A stretch of 46,809 nucleotides of DNA from Flavobacteriaceae bacterium (GTDB taxonomy: Bacteria; Bacteroidota; Bacteroidia; Flavobacteriales; Flavobacteriaceae), in contig JABAZC010000048.1 of NCBI GenBank assembly GCA_018608625.1, forward strand, positions 1 to 46,809, written 5' to 3'. Position 1 is the stretch's first letter. Each line of letters starts with the position of its first letter. Below, piece after piece: positions 7,832-14,206 of this stretch. The notes beneath the pieces are model-generated. The model made no database searches. It worked only from the letters and a program-made list of their open reading frames with translations, and was not told where the DNA came from. A program made the position numbers and the translations under genes.

Positions 7832-7839
7832 CAAAAATA
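7832..7839 (-). promoter_or_regulatory. -7 box upstream of the nucleotidyltransferase gene
   Basis: TATTTTTG on the minus strand is an exact TAnnTTTG match located 22 bases before the ATG at 7809. The expected upstream TTG box is weak. Confidence 0.45.
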
Positions 7840-7888
7840 TAATATTTATACGGAAGTTAAAATTTATAATTACTCAACTATTTTGATA

Positions 7889-7922
7889 TTTGTTTCTACA
7901 TCAATTATAAATCGTAATTTTG
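7889..7922 (+). promoter_or_regulatory. Probable promoter of the secreted endonuclease gene
   Basis: TTTG (7889-7892) is followed after 22 bases by TAATTTTG (7915-7922), a TAnnTTTG match. The spacing is slightly longer than the usual 19-20. The gene starts at 7951, leaving a leader of about 20 bases. Confidence 0.45.
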
Positions 7923-7950
7923 TTTGTGATAAATCAAATTTTAAGCTCAG

Positions 7951-9015
7951 ATGATGATAAAATATTTAACAGCCTTGGCTACATGTTTTCTTTTGGCTCC
8001 CTTTATGTTGGTTGCTCAAATACCTCAGTATTATTCAAATGTTGATTTTAATTTAGCAGGGGATGGCCTAAAAGTAGAACTTTCTAGTTTGTTATTAGAC
8101 ACACATACAAACCTAATCCCTTATACTTCCTCTAATACAGATACTTGGGATGTTTTAAGAATTAGCGATTTAGTGGAAGCTAACTCCAGTAATGTCTTGT
8201 TGATTTATGGCTATGATGATTCTGATAGCTCAACCAATAATGATCGTACTCGAGATATTTACTCCAATCAAAGCAGCAATTGTATAGGCTATTGGAACAG
8301 AGAGCATGTTTTTGCTAAAAGTCTAGCTAACCCAAGTTTAGTTACAAACCAACCAGGTCCAGGAACAGATGTTCATAATCTGAGAGCTGCTGATTGTCAG
8401 ATGAATTCTTCTCGAAATAATCGTCTTTTTGTTAGTGGGTCAGGCAACTCTGGCATTTCAGGAAGTTACTTTTATCCTGGAGATGAGTTTAAAGGGGATG
8501 TGGCCAGAATTATAATGTATATGTATTTACGTTATCCTTCACAATGTGAGCCATTAAATATAGGGGTTGGAAGTTCTTCTTACTCAACAAACGGGGACAT
8601 GCCAAATGTGTTTCTAGATTGGAATGAGGAAGACCCTGTATCTGACTTTGAGCGCAACAGAAATGATGTTATATACTCATATCAAGGAAATAGGAATCCT
8701 TTTATTGACAACCCCTATTTAGCTTTTAAAATATGGAATGGTCCAGTTCCCTTAGATTCTTGGGGTGTCTTGTCGTCATCTGATTTGTTAACTCAAACTG
8801 TATCAGTATTTCCAACAATCACTAACGATTATTTATATATCAAAGGAACTAATCCCTCACAGAGATCAGTCAAAATATTTAATCAATTAGGACAGGTTTT
8901 AGAATTTGAACTCAATGGAGATAAAATTGATGTTTCGGGACTTCCTAAGGGATTGTATATTATTAACATTAAAGTCTCGAGCCAATCAAAATTATTTAAA
9001 TTTTTAGTATATTAA
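7951..9015 (+). CDS. Secreted endonuclease I (NucM/EndA type) with type IX sorting tail
   Basis: A 354-residue exported DNA/RNA nuclease. Residues 1-22 form a signal peptide ending in LVAQ. The endonuclease I domain carries the catalytic region WNREHVFAKS, then DVHNLRAADCQMNSSRNN, with the His-Asn residues of the beta-beta-alpha metal fold. The last ~75 residues (from SVFPTITNDYLYI to LFKFLVY) match a type A Por/T9SS C-terminal sorting domain, so the enzyme is probably released or surface-anchored through the T9SS. A role in acquiring phosphate or nucleotides from environmental DNA is likely. ATG 7954 is an alternative start. A small repeat protein follows after four bases. Confidence 0.9.
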   Translation: MMIKYLTALATCFLLAPFMLVAQIPQYYSNVDFNLAGDGLKVELSSLLLDTHTNLIPYTSSNTDTWDVLRISDLVEANSSNVLLIYGYDDSDSSTNNDRTRDIYSNQSSNCIGYWNREHVFAKSLANPSLVTNQPGPGTDVHNLRAADCQMNSSRNNRLFVSGSGNSGISGSYFYPGDEFKGDVARIIMYMYLRYPSQCEPLNIGVGSSSYSTNGDMPNVFLDWNEEDPVSDFERNRNDVIYSYQGNRNPFIDNPYLAFKIWNGPVPLDSWGVLSSSDLLTQTVSVFPTITNDYLYIKGTNPSQRSVKIFNQLGQVLEFELNGDKIDVSGLPKGLYIINIKVSSQSKLFKFLVY

Positions 9016-9019
9016 TTTT

Positions 9020-9355
9020 ATGAAACAGTTTGTGTTATTTGGATTATTAACTTTAACCACACAATATCTATTGGCTCAAAAGGTGTGTTCGGTGGATTAT
9101 AAAAACCAAGCAGATGTTTCAGTCTTTGTAGTCGACTACGCCAACCAAGCTGATCTAAAAGTTTTCAAGGTTGATTACTCAAATCAGGCAGATGGAAATA
9201 AAGGCCTTTGGTTTTTTACGGATTATGAGAATCAATCTGATAAAAAGATTTTCTTTGTTGATTATAAAAACCAATCAGAATTAAAAATCTTCTTTGTTGA
9301 TTATGTAAATCAAGCAGGGTGGCAAAGTAACTCAAAAAAATACTTACTTTACTGA
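9020..9355 (+). CDS. Exported six-repeat protein resembling the DUF6150 / 7(1) septoil-knot family
   Basis: A 111-residue protein with a signal peptide (residues 1-20, ending LLAQ) followed by six copies of D-Y-x-N-Q-[AS], starting at residues 26, 39, 52, 68, 81 and 94. The spacing is 13 residues except for one 16-residue step in the middle. Each repeat continues as [DEG]-x-K-[VI]-F-x-V. From memory, this pattern matches the DUF6150 family, now described as a 7(1) septoil knot, a deeply knotted beta fold. The link rests on recall and not on a search. Its function is unknown. It lies four bases after the secreted nuclease, so co-expression is likely. Confidence 0.75.
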   Translation: MKQFVLFGLLTLTTQYLLAQKVCSVDYKNQADVSVFVVDYANQADLKVFKVDYSNQADGNKGLWFFTDYENQSDKKIFFVDYKNQSELKIFFVDYVNQAGWQSNSKKYLLY

Positions 9356-9471
9356 ATCTCGCTCCCTCCTTAGCCCTAATAAAAATATGGTTTTAACTCC
9401 ACATATACTGGTGAAACTGATGGAATTTGTGAGTTCTAAGTTTATTTATATTTATTTAGTTTAATGAAATC

Positions 9472-10161
9472 ATGAAACCCCATATTCAGTTATCAATAGT
9501 GATTCCCGTATTCAATGAAGAAGGGTCTATAATACCATTGGTTACTTCTATACATAAGGCGCTTAATGACAAAAGTTATGAACTTATTTTTATAGATGAT
9601 TGCTCTACGGATTCTACGTTACTTACAATAAACTCGCTTCAAGATTCACGTATTAATCTTATTGAATTTGATTCCAACAATGGGCAAAGTTCAGCTCTTG
9701 CAGCTGGTATTAAGTTGGCCAGAGGGACTTATATAGTAACAATGGATGGTGATTTTCAAAATGACCCATCTGATATTCCAAAAATGATCAAACTGATTTC
9801 TAGTGAAAATTTGGATATGGTTATAGGAATTCGTCATAATCGACAAGACCCCCTACTTAAAACAGTTCCTTCCAAAATTGCAAATTTTATAATCAGAACA
9901 ACCACTCAACTCAAAATAACGGATTCCGGTTGTGCCTTAAAAGTAATGACTTCTAAAACAGCTAAAAATATTCCATTGTATGGAGAACTGCATAGGTTTA
10001 TGGCATTGAATGCACATATTAATGGCGCTCGAATAAAAGAAATCCCGATCATTCACCATCCACGAACTCAAGGAATTTCTAAATATGGATTAGGCAGAAC
10101 CTATAAAGTAATAAAAGACCTAATTATGATTATTATTAAGCACAAAATGCTAAAGTTTTAA
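9472..10161 (+). CDS. Family 2 glycosyltransferase (dolichol-phosphate mannose synthase-like)
   Basis: A 229-residue GT-A fold enzyme: LSIVIPVFNEEGSI at the N-terminus, FIDDCSTDST, then VTMDGDFQNDPSDIP with the metal-binding acidic cluster, and a C-terminal HHPRTQGISKYGLGR segment typical of DPM1/ArnC-like transferases. These add a sugar to a polyprenyl phosphate at the inner face of the membrane. Many relatives carry two to four C-terminal membrane helices. This protein stops at about the point where they would begin, and no frameshifted continuation is visible downstream. The 116 bases before it hold no convincing gene. The sugar and acceptor are unknown. Confidence 0.83.
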   Translation: MKPHIQLSIVIPVFNEEGSIIPLVTSIHKALNDKSYELIFIDDCSTDSTLLTINSLQDSRINLIEFDSNNGQSSALAAGIKLARGTYIVTMDGDFQNDPSDIPKMIKLISSENLDMVIGIRHNRQDPLLKTVPSKIANFIIRTTTQLKITDSGCALKVMTSKTAKNIPLYGELHRFMALNAHINGARIKEIPIIHHPRTQGISKYGLGRTYKVIKDLIMIIIKHKMLKF

Positions 10162-10235
10162 TGTAATAGTCATATCACTTAAAACAAACGGCTTGTTTCG
10201 AAAATTAATAGTAATTTTAAATTCTAAATGATCGA

Positions 10236-11102
10236 ATGTCATCACCAATTAAAATAATAGAATGCCCACGAGATGCTATGCAAGGCATTAAGGCGTTTAT
10301 TCCCACAGCTCAAAAGGTTCAGTATCTTCAGTCCCTGCTTAGAGTTGGTTTTGATACAATTGATTTTGGTAGTTTTGTTTCCCCTAAAGCCATTCCTCAA
10401 ATGGTGGATACTGGAAAGGTTCTATCTCAATTAGACCTCAGTAAAACTTCGAGTAATTTGTTGGCTATTGTCGCGAATAGCCGTGGTGCATTAGCCGCCG
10501 CAACTCACAAAGAAATTGACTTTTTAGGGTATCCGTTTTCCATCTCTGAGAACTTTCAGATGAGAAACACACACAAAACTATTAATGAGTCCATAGACAC
10601 TTTACAAGATATTCTATCTATAGCTGATGCTCATGACAAACGTTTAGTTGTGTATCTATCTATGGCGTTTGGCAATCCTTATGGAGATCCTTGGAATGTT
10701 GATATAGTGGGGGAGTGGACCCAACGATTAAACGCGATGGGTGTGGAAATTTTATCCTTAAGTGATACAATAGGAAGTTCAACTCCAGACTCTATTTCCT
10801 ATTTGTTTAAAAACTTAATCCCTGCCTACAACCACATTGAGTTTGGAGCCCACTTACACACAAATCCTTTACATTGGCATTCTAAAGTGGAAGCTGCCTA
10901 CAATGCTGGATGTGTAAGGTTTGATGGTGCCATTCAAGGGTTTGGAGGGTGTCCAATGGCGAAGGATCAACTTACAGGCAATATGCCAACAGAAAAGTTA
11001 CTATCCTATTTTACAGCTAAAAAAGCACAGCTAAATCTTAACGCTCTTAGCTTTGAAAGTGCTTATAATGAGGCTACAAAGATTTTTTCAGTATACCATT
11101 AA
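10236..11102 (+). CDS. Hydroxymethylglutaryl-CoA lyase
   Basis: Cleaves HMG-CoA to acetoacetate and acetyl-CoA, mainly in leucine breakdown. The 288-residue TIM-barrel protein shows the HMGL-like pattern: IECPRDAMQG with the substrate-binding Arg-Asp pair, GFDTIDFGSFVSPKAIPQM, SLSDTIGSSTP, FGAHLHTNP with the metal-binding histidines, and GFGGCPMAKDQLTGN with the catalytic cysteine loop. All these elements are present and the length is normal. No other leucine catabolism gene is beside it. The following gene has its own promoter and operators, so it is probably not in the same unit. Confidence 0.92.
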   Translation: MSSPIKIIECPRDAMQGIKAFIPTAQKVQYLQSLLRVGFDTIDFGSFVSPKAIPQMVDTGKVLSQLDLSKTSSNLLAIVANSRGALAAATHKEIDFLGYPFSISENFQMRNTHKTINESIDTLQDILSIADAHDKRLVVYLSMAFGNPYGDPWNVDIVGEWTQRLNAMGVEILSLSDTIGSSTPDSISYLFKNLIPAYNHIEFGAHLHTNPLHWHSKVEAAYNAGCVRFDGAIQGFGGCPMAKDQLTGNMPTEKLLSYFTAKKAQLNLNALSFESAYNEATKIFSVYH

Positions 11103-11123
11103 ATTTTATCGTCCAAAATTTTT

Positions 11124-11142
11124 ATTTAGAATCATTCTACAT
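11124..11142. promoter_or_regulatory. Fur-type operator site A
   Basis: ATTTAGAATCATTCTACAT contains a perfect 6-1-6 inverted repeat (TAGAAT-C-ATTCTA, 11127-11139). The core has the 7-1-7 form with AAT-N-ATT at its centre that is typical of Fur-family boxes. It lies just upstream of the -7 box at 11143, over the expected -33 region. Confidence 0.72.
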
Positions 11143-11150
11143 TATATTTG
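11143..11150 (+). promoter_or_regulatory. -7 box of the small four-cysteine gene, between two operators
   Basis: TATATTTG is an exact TAnnTTTG match. It is flanked on its left by operator A and on its right by operator B, which would cover the transcription start. The -33 region is only T-rich. This geometry fits metal-dependent repression. Confidence 0.6.
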
Positions 11151-11157
11151 TACATCT

Positions 11158-11176
11158 ATTTAGAATGATTTTAAAT
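11158..11176. promoter_or_regulatory. Fur-type operator site B
   Basis: ATTTAGAATGATTTTAAAT is a 19-bp palindrome (9-1-9) with a single mismatched pair. Apart from the central base it is the reverse complement of site C upstream of the DUF4856 gene. It covers the predicted transcription start of the gene at 11187. Confidence 0.75.
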
Positions 11177-11186
11177 AATAAAGATA

Positions 11187-11531
11187 ATGAAAGACCACTA
11201 TGACGATATAAATGTAATCCATTACAACGATTTTGGTATTGCATTTAACTGGAAACAAAATACATTTTCCACCAAGAACAAAATTCAATTAGTTTTTAAA
11301 GACACAGGAATCCTCCTCTCAAAGTCTGAAGTATTATCTTTTAAGTCAGACATTGAATATGTAATGTGTAACGGATGTAATTTCAAAGAAAAATGTAAAA
11401 ATTTAATCCCTTCTCCCTGTGAATATATAAGTTTTTCGATGTCTGATTCTGAACTCATATCATTAATTGACTTGTTAGCTGGCGTTTGCTTTAGTATAGA
11501 GTTGACTGAGATCCTTGAAAATATTATTTAA
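11187..11531 (+). CDS. Small four-cysteine protein of unknown function, probably iron-regulated
   Basis: A 114-residue soluble protein with no signal peptide. I do not recognise it firmly; it may belong to the DUF6686-type flavobacterial proteins, but that is recall only. The visible feature is a cysteine cluster, C-N-G-C-N-F-K-E-K-C followed by P-S-P-C-E, around residues 70-87, which could bind a metal or an Fe-S cluster. Its promoter is bracketed by two Fur-type palindromes (A and B), and its stop codon overlaps a third (site C) serving the next gene. Context suggests a role in the iron-starvation response. No enzyme motif is visible. Confidence 0.75.
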   Translation: MKDHYDDINVIHYNDFGIAFNWKQNTFSTKNKIQLVFKDTGILLSKSEVLSFKSDIEYVMCNGCNFKEKCKNLIPSPCEYISFSMSDSELISLIDLLAGVCFSIELTEILENII

Positions 11532-11544
11532 AATAATTCTAAAT
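11526..11544. promoter_or_regulatory. Fur-type operator site C
   Basis: ATTTAAAATAATTCTAAAT is a 9-1-9 palindrome with one mismatched pair, overlapping the stop codon of the upstream gene. It differs from the reverse complement of site B only at the central base. It lies 4 bases upstream of the -33 element for the DUF4856 gene. Confidence 0.72.
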
Positions 11545-11548
11545 AAGC

Positions 11549-11579
11549 TTGTATACTTTAACTTTTGGTATTAAATTTG
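11549..11579 (+). promoter_or_regulatory. Promoter of the DUF4856-type lipoprotein gene
   Basis: TTG (11549-11551) is followed after 20 bases by TAAATTTG (11572-11579), fitting the Bacteroidota -33/-7 pattern. Operator C lies just upstream and operator D just downstream of the predicted start near 11586. Confidence 0.65.
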
Positions 11580-11597
11580 GCAAAAATAAATTACACT

Positions 11598-11616
11598 ATT
11601 TTAAATAAGTCTAAAT
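11598..11616. promoter_or_regulatory. Fur-type operator site D (degenerate)
   Basis: ATTTTAAATAAGTCTAAAT matches the consensus ATTTAGAATNATTCTAAAT at all but three informative positions. It lies downstream of the predicted transcription start and 20 bases before the ATG at 11637, where a repressor would block transcription. Confidence 0.5.
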
Positions 11617-11636
11617 AAGAATTAAAAAAAACAATT

Positions 11637-12893
11637 ATGAAATTTTATTACAATTCAATTAAATTATTTGCTGTATCTGTGTTAGTTGCAACAAATTTCT
11701 CATGTTCAAGCGATGATGATTCTAGTGATTCACCTGTATTAGTATATGGATGTACTGATCTTAGCTCAGTTAATTATGACGCTAATGCTAATACCGATGA
11801 TGGTAGCTGTGTTACTCCTCCTGATTCATACGTATTTGAAAGAGGTGGTGAAACTACTGTTAGTTATGGTGGTCAAACTGCCCGATTAGATATGGCTGCC
11901 TCTTTATTTGGTAAACTTAATGACGAAAATGTTTCTGGTGCTGATCTTCTTCAAATGTTTGAAGACGGAACCGGTTTTACAGCTGATAATGGTGCTTCTC
12001 AGGGAGAAATTGATGCCATTGAAGCGTTAAATAACTCAGGTAAAAAATTAGGAAATAAGACAGCTGCTTATGGTGACGCATCAGTCCAGCCTAAAATTGC
12101 AGGATTTTTGACTGAATATGCAGATAATGTTTCTACCAATTTTAATGTTGATGCCTCAGTAGGTGTTGCAGGATCTCATACCGGTTCTGGAGGAAGAACT
12201 GTTCGAATTAACGAAAAAGGAATGGAGCTAAACCAAGTGTTTGCTAAGTCACTTATAGGTGCTTTAGTTATGGACCAGGTTGCTTATGGTTACCTAAGCG
12301 AAGTTAAAATTGGAGATGATGTTGATAATGACGCTTCAGCATTAGGAGCGGGAGAATATACAACCATGGAACATCATTTTGACGAAGGTCTTGGATATGT
12401 TTACGGACAAGAGTCGGATATTACTACTGCAGCTACACCACAAGGAAATGGTATTCTATTTAACAAATACCTTAAAAAAGTTGATTCGGATACTGGTGAA
12501 GAGCCAGGTTTAGGAATGGAAATTTACGATGCATTTGTAGCAGGTAGAGCTGCTATTGTTGCAGAGAATTCAACAGTTAGAGATGCTCAGGCTGAAATTA
12601 TAAAAACTAAAATGTCTAGAGTAATTATTCATAAAGCTGCTCATTATTTAAGGGGAGCAGCTGATGCTAAAGCTGCAGCTGATGTAGATTATGCAGACTA
12701 TTTCCACGGGCTTTCTGAAGGATATGGATTTATTTTAAGTCTACAATTCACTTATGATACTGATGGAATGAATTATTTTTCTTTTTCAGAAGTAGATTCA
12801 ATGTTGTCAACGCTAGAGTCAGGAAATGGGTTTTGGGATAGAACTCCTTCTGAGTTAGACGAAATGGCTGCACAAATTGAAGCTAAATTATAA
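11637..12893 (+). CDS. DUF4856-type lipoprotein, probable iron-acquisition component
   Basis: A 418-residue lipoprotein (lipobox N-F-S-C, Cys23, followed by the acidic SSDDDSSDS stretch often seen on outer-membrane lipoproteins). Residues 37-59 form the short motif Y-G-C-T-D...N-Y-D-A-N-A-N-T-D-D-G-S-C common in Bacteroidota surface proteins. The remainder looks like DUF4856, often found beside imelysin genes. A possible metal-binding motif is E-H-H-F-D-E-G-L-G-Y (residues 245-254), and HKAAHYLRGA comes later. Two Fur-type operators flank its promoter, and imelysin, HTTM and TonB receptor genes follow. A role in capturing iron or an iron complex is inferred, not shown. Confidence 0.82.
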   Translation: MKFYYNSIKLFAVSVLVATNFSCSSDDDSSDSPVLVYGCTDLSSVNYDANANTDDGSCVTPPDSYVFERGGETTVSYGGQTARLDMAASLFGKLNDENVSGADLLQMFEDGTGFTADNGASQGEIDAIEALNNSGKKLGNKTAAYGDASVQPKIAGFLTEYADNVSTNFNVDASVGVAGSHTGSGGRTVRINEKGMELNQVFAKSLIGALVMDQVAYGYLSEVKIGDDVDNDASALGAGEYTTMEHHFDEGLGYVYGQESDITTAATPQGNGILFNKYLKKVDSDTGEEPGLGMEIYDAFVAGRAAIVAENSTVRDAQAEIIKTKMSRVIIHKAAHYLRGAADAKAAADVDYADYFHGLSEGYGFILSLQFTYDTDGMNYFSFSEVDSMLSTLESGNGFWDRTPSELDEMAAQIEAKL

Positions 12894-12903
12894 GTAGTTA
12901 AAC

Positions 12904-12939
12904 ATAGATATTTTAACTCAATTATAAGAAAATATCTAT
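12904..12939. repeat. AT-rich inverted repeat between DUF4856 and imelysin genes
   Basis: ATAGATATTTT (12904-12914) and its exact reverse complement AAAATATCTAT (12929-12939) form an 11-bp stem with a 14-base loop just after the stop codon. It could act as a weak 3' end or RNA-stabilising hairpin. It lacks GC content and a T-run, so it is not a convincing terminator. Confidence 0.45.
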
Positions 12940-12961
12940 TAATTATTAAACTCAATTATAT

Positions 12962-12969
12962 TATTTTTG
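12962..12969 (+). promoter_or_regulatory. -7 box upstream of the imelysin-like gene
   Basis: TATTTTTG is an exact TAnnTTTG match, with a predicted start in the following G-run about 45 bases before the ATG at 13020. No good -33 box is visible. The sequence from 12968 to 13004 (TGCAGG...CCTGCA) can also form a hairpin followed by TTTT, so this spot could alternatively be a terminator with read-through. Confidence 0.42.
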
Positions 12970-13019
12970 CAGGGGGGATTTGATTAGTCATCTCCCTTCC
13001 TGCATTTTAAATCAAACAT

Positions 13020-14135
13020 ATGTCAATTAAACAGACTTTTTATTTTTCTACATTAATTACTCTTTTGATTACTTTTTCATGTTCTGATCCCTCAGATTCT
13101 AACGAAAATTTAGTCGATAATTTCGACCGACAATCCATACTAGAAAATGTAACTGACAATATTATTTTACCCGCTTTTGAAGATTTTAATGCCAAAACAG
13201 CTCAGTTAGAAGAAAGTGTAACTCTTTTTTCAAATACACGTAATTTAACTAATCTTGAGACTGTTCAATCGCACTGGGTTGAGGCTTACAAATCATGGCA
13301 ACATGTTGAGATGTTTAATATAGCCAAGGCTGAAGAAGTATATTTTTTACAAAAAATGAATACTTATCCTGCAAGTGTCTCCAGAATCGAAAATAATATC
13401 AATACAGGGAGTTATGATCTTGATACAAATAATAATAATTGGGCAGCTCAAGGATTTCCGGCTTTAGATTATTTATTGTTCGGATTGGCTGATACAAACT
13501 CTAACTCTCTTATTTTTTACCAAAACAATGAAAATTTACCATATTTGAATTATTTACAAGCTATAGCATCCCAAATGTCACAAGTTACTGATATGGTTCA
13601 CCAAGACTGGATTGCAACAAGAGATGCTTTTGTGAGCTCTTCAGAAAACACTGCTACTTCAAGTCTAAACATGCTCACAAATGATTTCATTTATTACTTC
13701 GAAAAAGGTTTAAGAACTAATAAGTTTGGTATTCCAGCAGGTGTCTTCTCAGCCAATAATACGCGATCAGCAAACGTTGAAGCATACTATAACACAACGC
13801 AATCCAAAGTATTGTCTTTGGAAGCATTAGTTGCAGTTGAAGGGTTTTTTAAGGGGAAAGCTTACAATTCTACTGCTGTAGGAGCATCATTAAAGAGTTA
13901 TTTGGATTATATGACTGAAGATAGTACAATTAGTACTGCTATAATTACTAAGTTTACAGATTCGGAACAATTAATTAATATGCTTGACGATAACTTTTCT
14001 TTTCAAGTTACATCTAATAACAATCTCATGGTAGATGTTTTTAATAAACTTCAGGAAGGGGTTGTATTGCTAAAAACAGATATGTTATCTGCATTAAGTA
14101 TTTCTGTTGATTATATTGATGCTGATGGGGATTAA
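13020..14135 (+). CDS. Imelysin-like lipoprotein (peptidase M75 family, EfeO/IrpA relative)
   Basis: A 371-residue lipoprotein (lipobox T-F-S-C, Cys21) of the imelysin family, whose members take part in iron uptake in the envelope. Family features include an alpha-helical N-terminal domain with HWVEAYKSWQ, the segment G-F-P-A-L-D-Y-L-L-F-G from residue 145, and the second-half segment GLRTNKFGIPAGVF. The canonical metal motif GxHxxE is replaced here by G-F-P-A-L-D, with His to Pro and Glu to Asp. It follows the DUF4856 gene and precedes the HTTM/TonB pair. A terminator-like hairpin separates it from the HTTM gene, so it may be expressed more strongly. Confidence 0.9.
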   Translation: MSIKQTFYFSTLITLLITFSCSDPSDSNENLVDNFDRQSILENVTDNIILPAFEDFNAKTAQLEESVTLFSNTRNLTNLETVQSHWVEAYKSWQHVEMFNIAKAEEVYFLQKMNTYPASVSRIENNINTGSYDLDTNNNNWAAQGFPALDYLLFGLADTNSNSLIFYQNNENLPYLNYLQAIASQMSQVTDMVHQDWIATRDAFVSSSENTATSSLNMLTNDFIYYFEKGLRTNKFGIPAGVFSANNTRSANVEAYYNTTQSKVLSLEALVAVEGFFKGKAYNSTAVGASLKSYLDYMTEDSTISTAIITKFTDSEQLINMLDDNFSFQVTSNNNLMVDVFNKLQEGVVLLKTDMLSALSISVDYIDADGD

Positions 14136-14168
14136 TATGAATTTAAATACATTATAAATCTTATAAAT

Positions 14169-14203
14169 AAAGGTTCTCTTTCTTAAATTTGAGAACCTTT
14201 TTT
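14169..14203 (+). terminator. Intrinsic terminator/attenuator between imelysin and HTTM genes
   Basis: AAAGGTTCTC (14169-14178) and GAGAACCTTT (14191-14200) form a perfect 10-bp stem with a 12-base loop, followed by T through 14203. The HTTM gene starts only three bases later (ATG 14207). No promoter fits between, so read-through of this hairpin is the likely way the HTTM and TonB receptor genes are expressed. Confidence 0.8.
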
Positions 14204-14206
14204 ATT

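Noticed and set aside
9020-9355. CRISPR-like repeats from the periodic DNA
   Set aside because: The periodicity is codon-level protein repetition (D-Y-x-N-Q), with imperfect DNA identity and no spacers.
9356-9471. 25-codon frame at 9387 between the repeat protein and the glycosyltransferase
   Set aside because: Too short, with no start context, promoter or similarity; I see no real gene in this 116-base gap.
9472-10161. Glycosyltransferase as a truncated or frameshifted pseudogene
   Set aside because: It lacks the C-terminal membrane helices of some relatives, but the catalytic domain is complete and no continuation is visible in other frames; shorter family members exist.
11601-11637. Additional Fur-type site at the DUF4856 start from TAAATAAG repeats
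   Set aside because: The direct TAAATAAG repetition is not palindromic; only the 11598-11616 part matches the operator consensus.
14189-14206. TTG-started extension of the HTTM protein
   Set aside because: It reads through the terminator stem; the ATG at 14207 gives a natural N-terminus.
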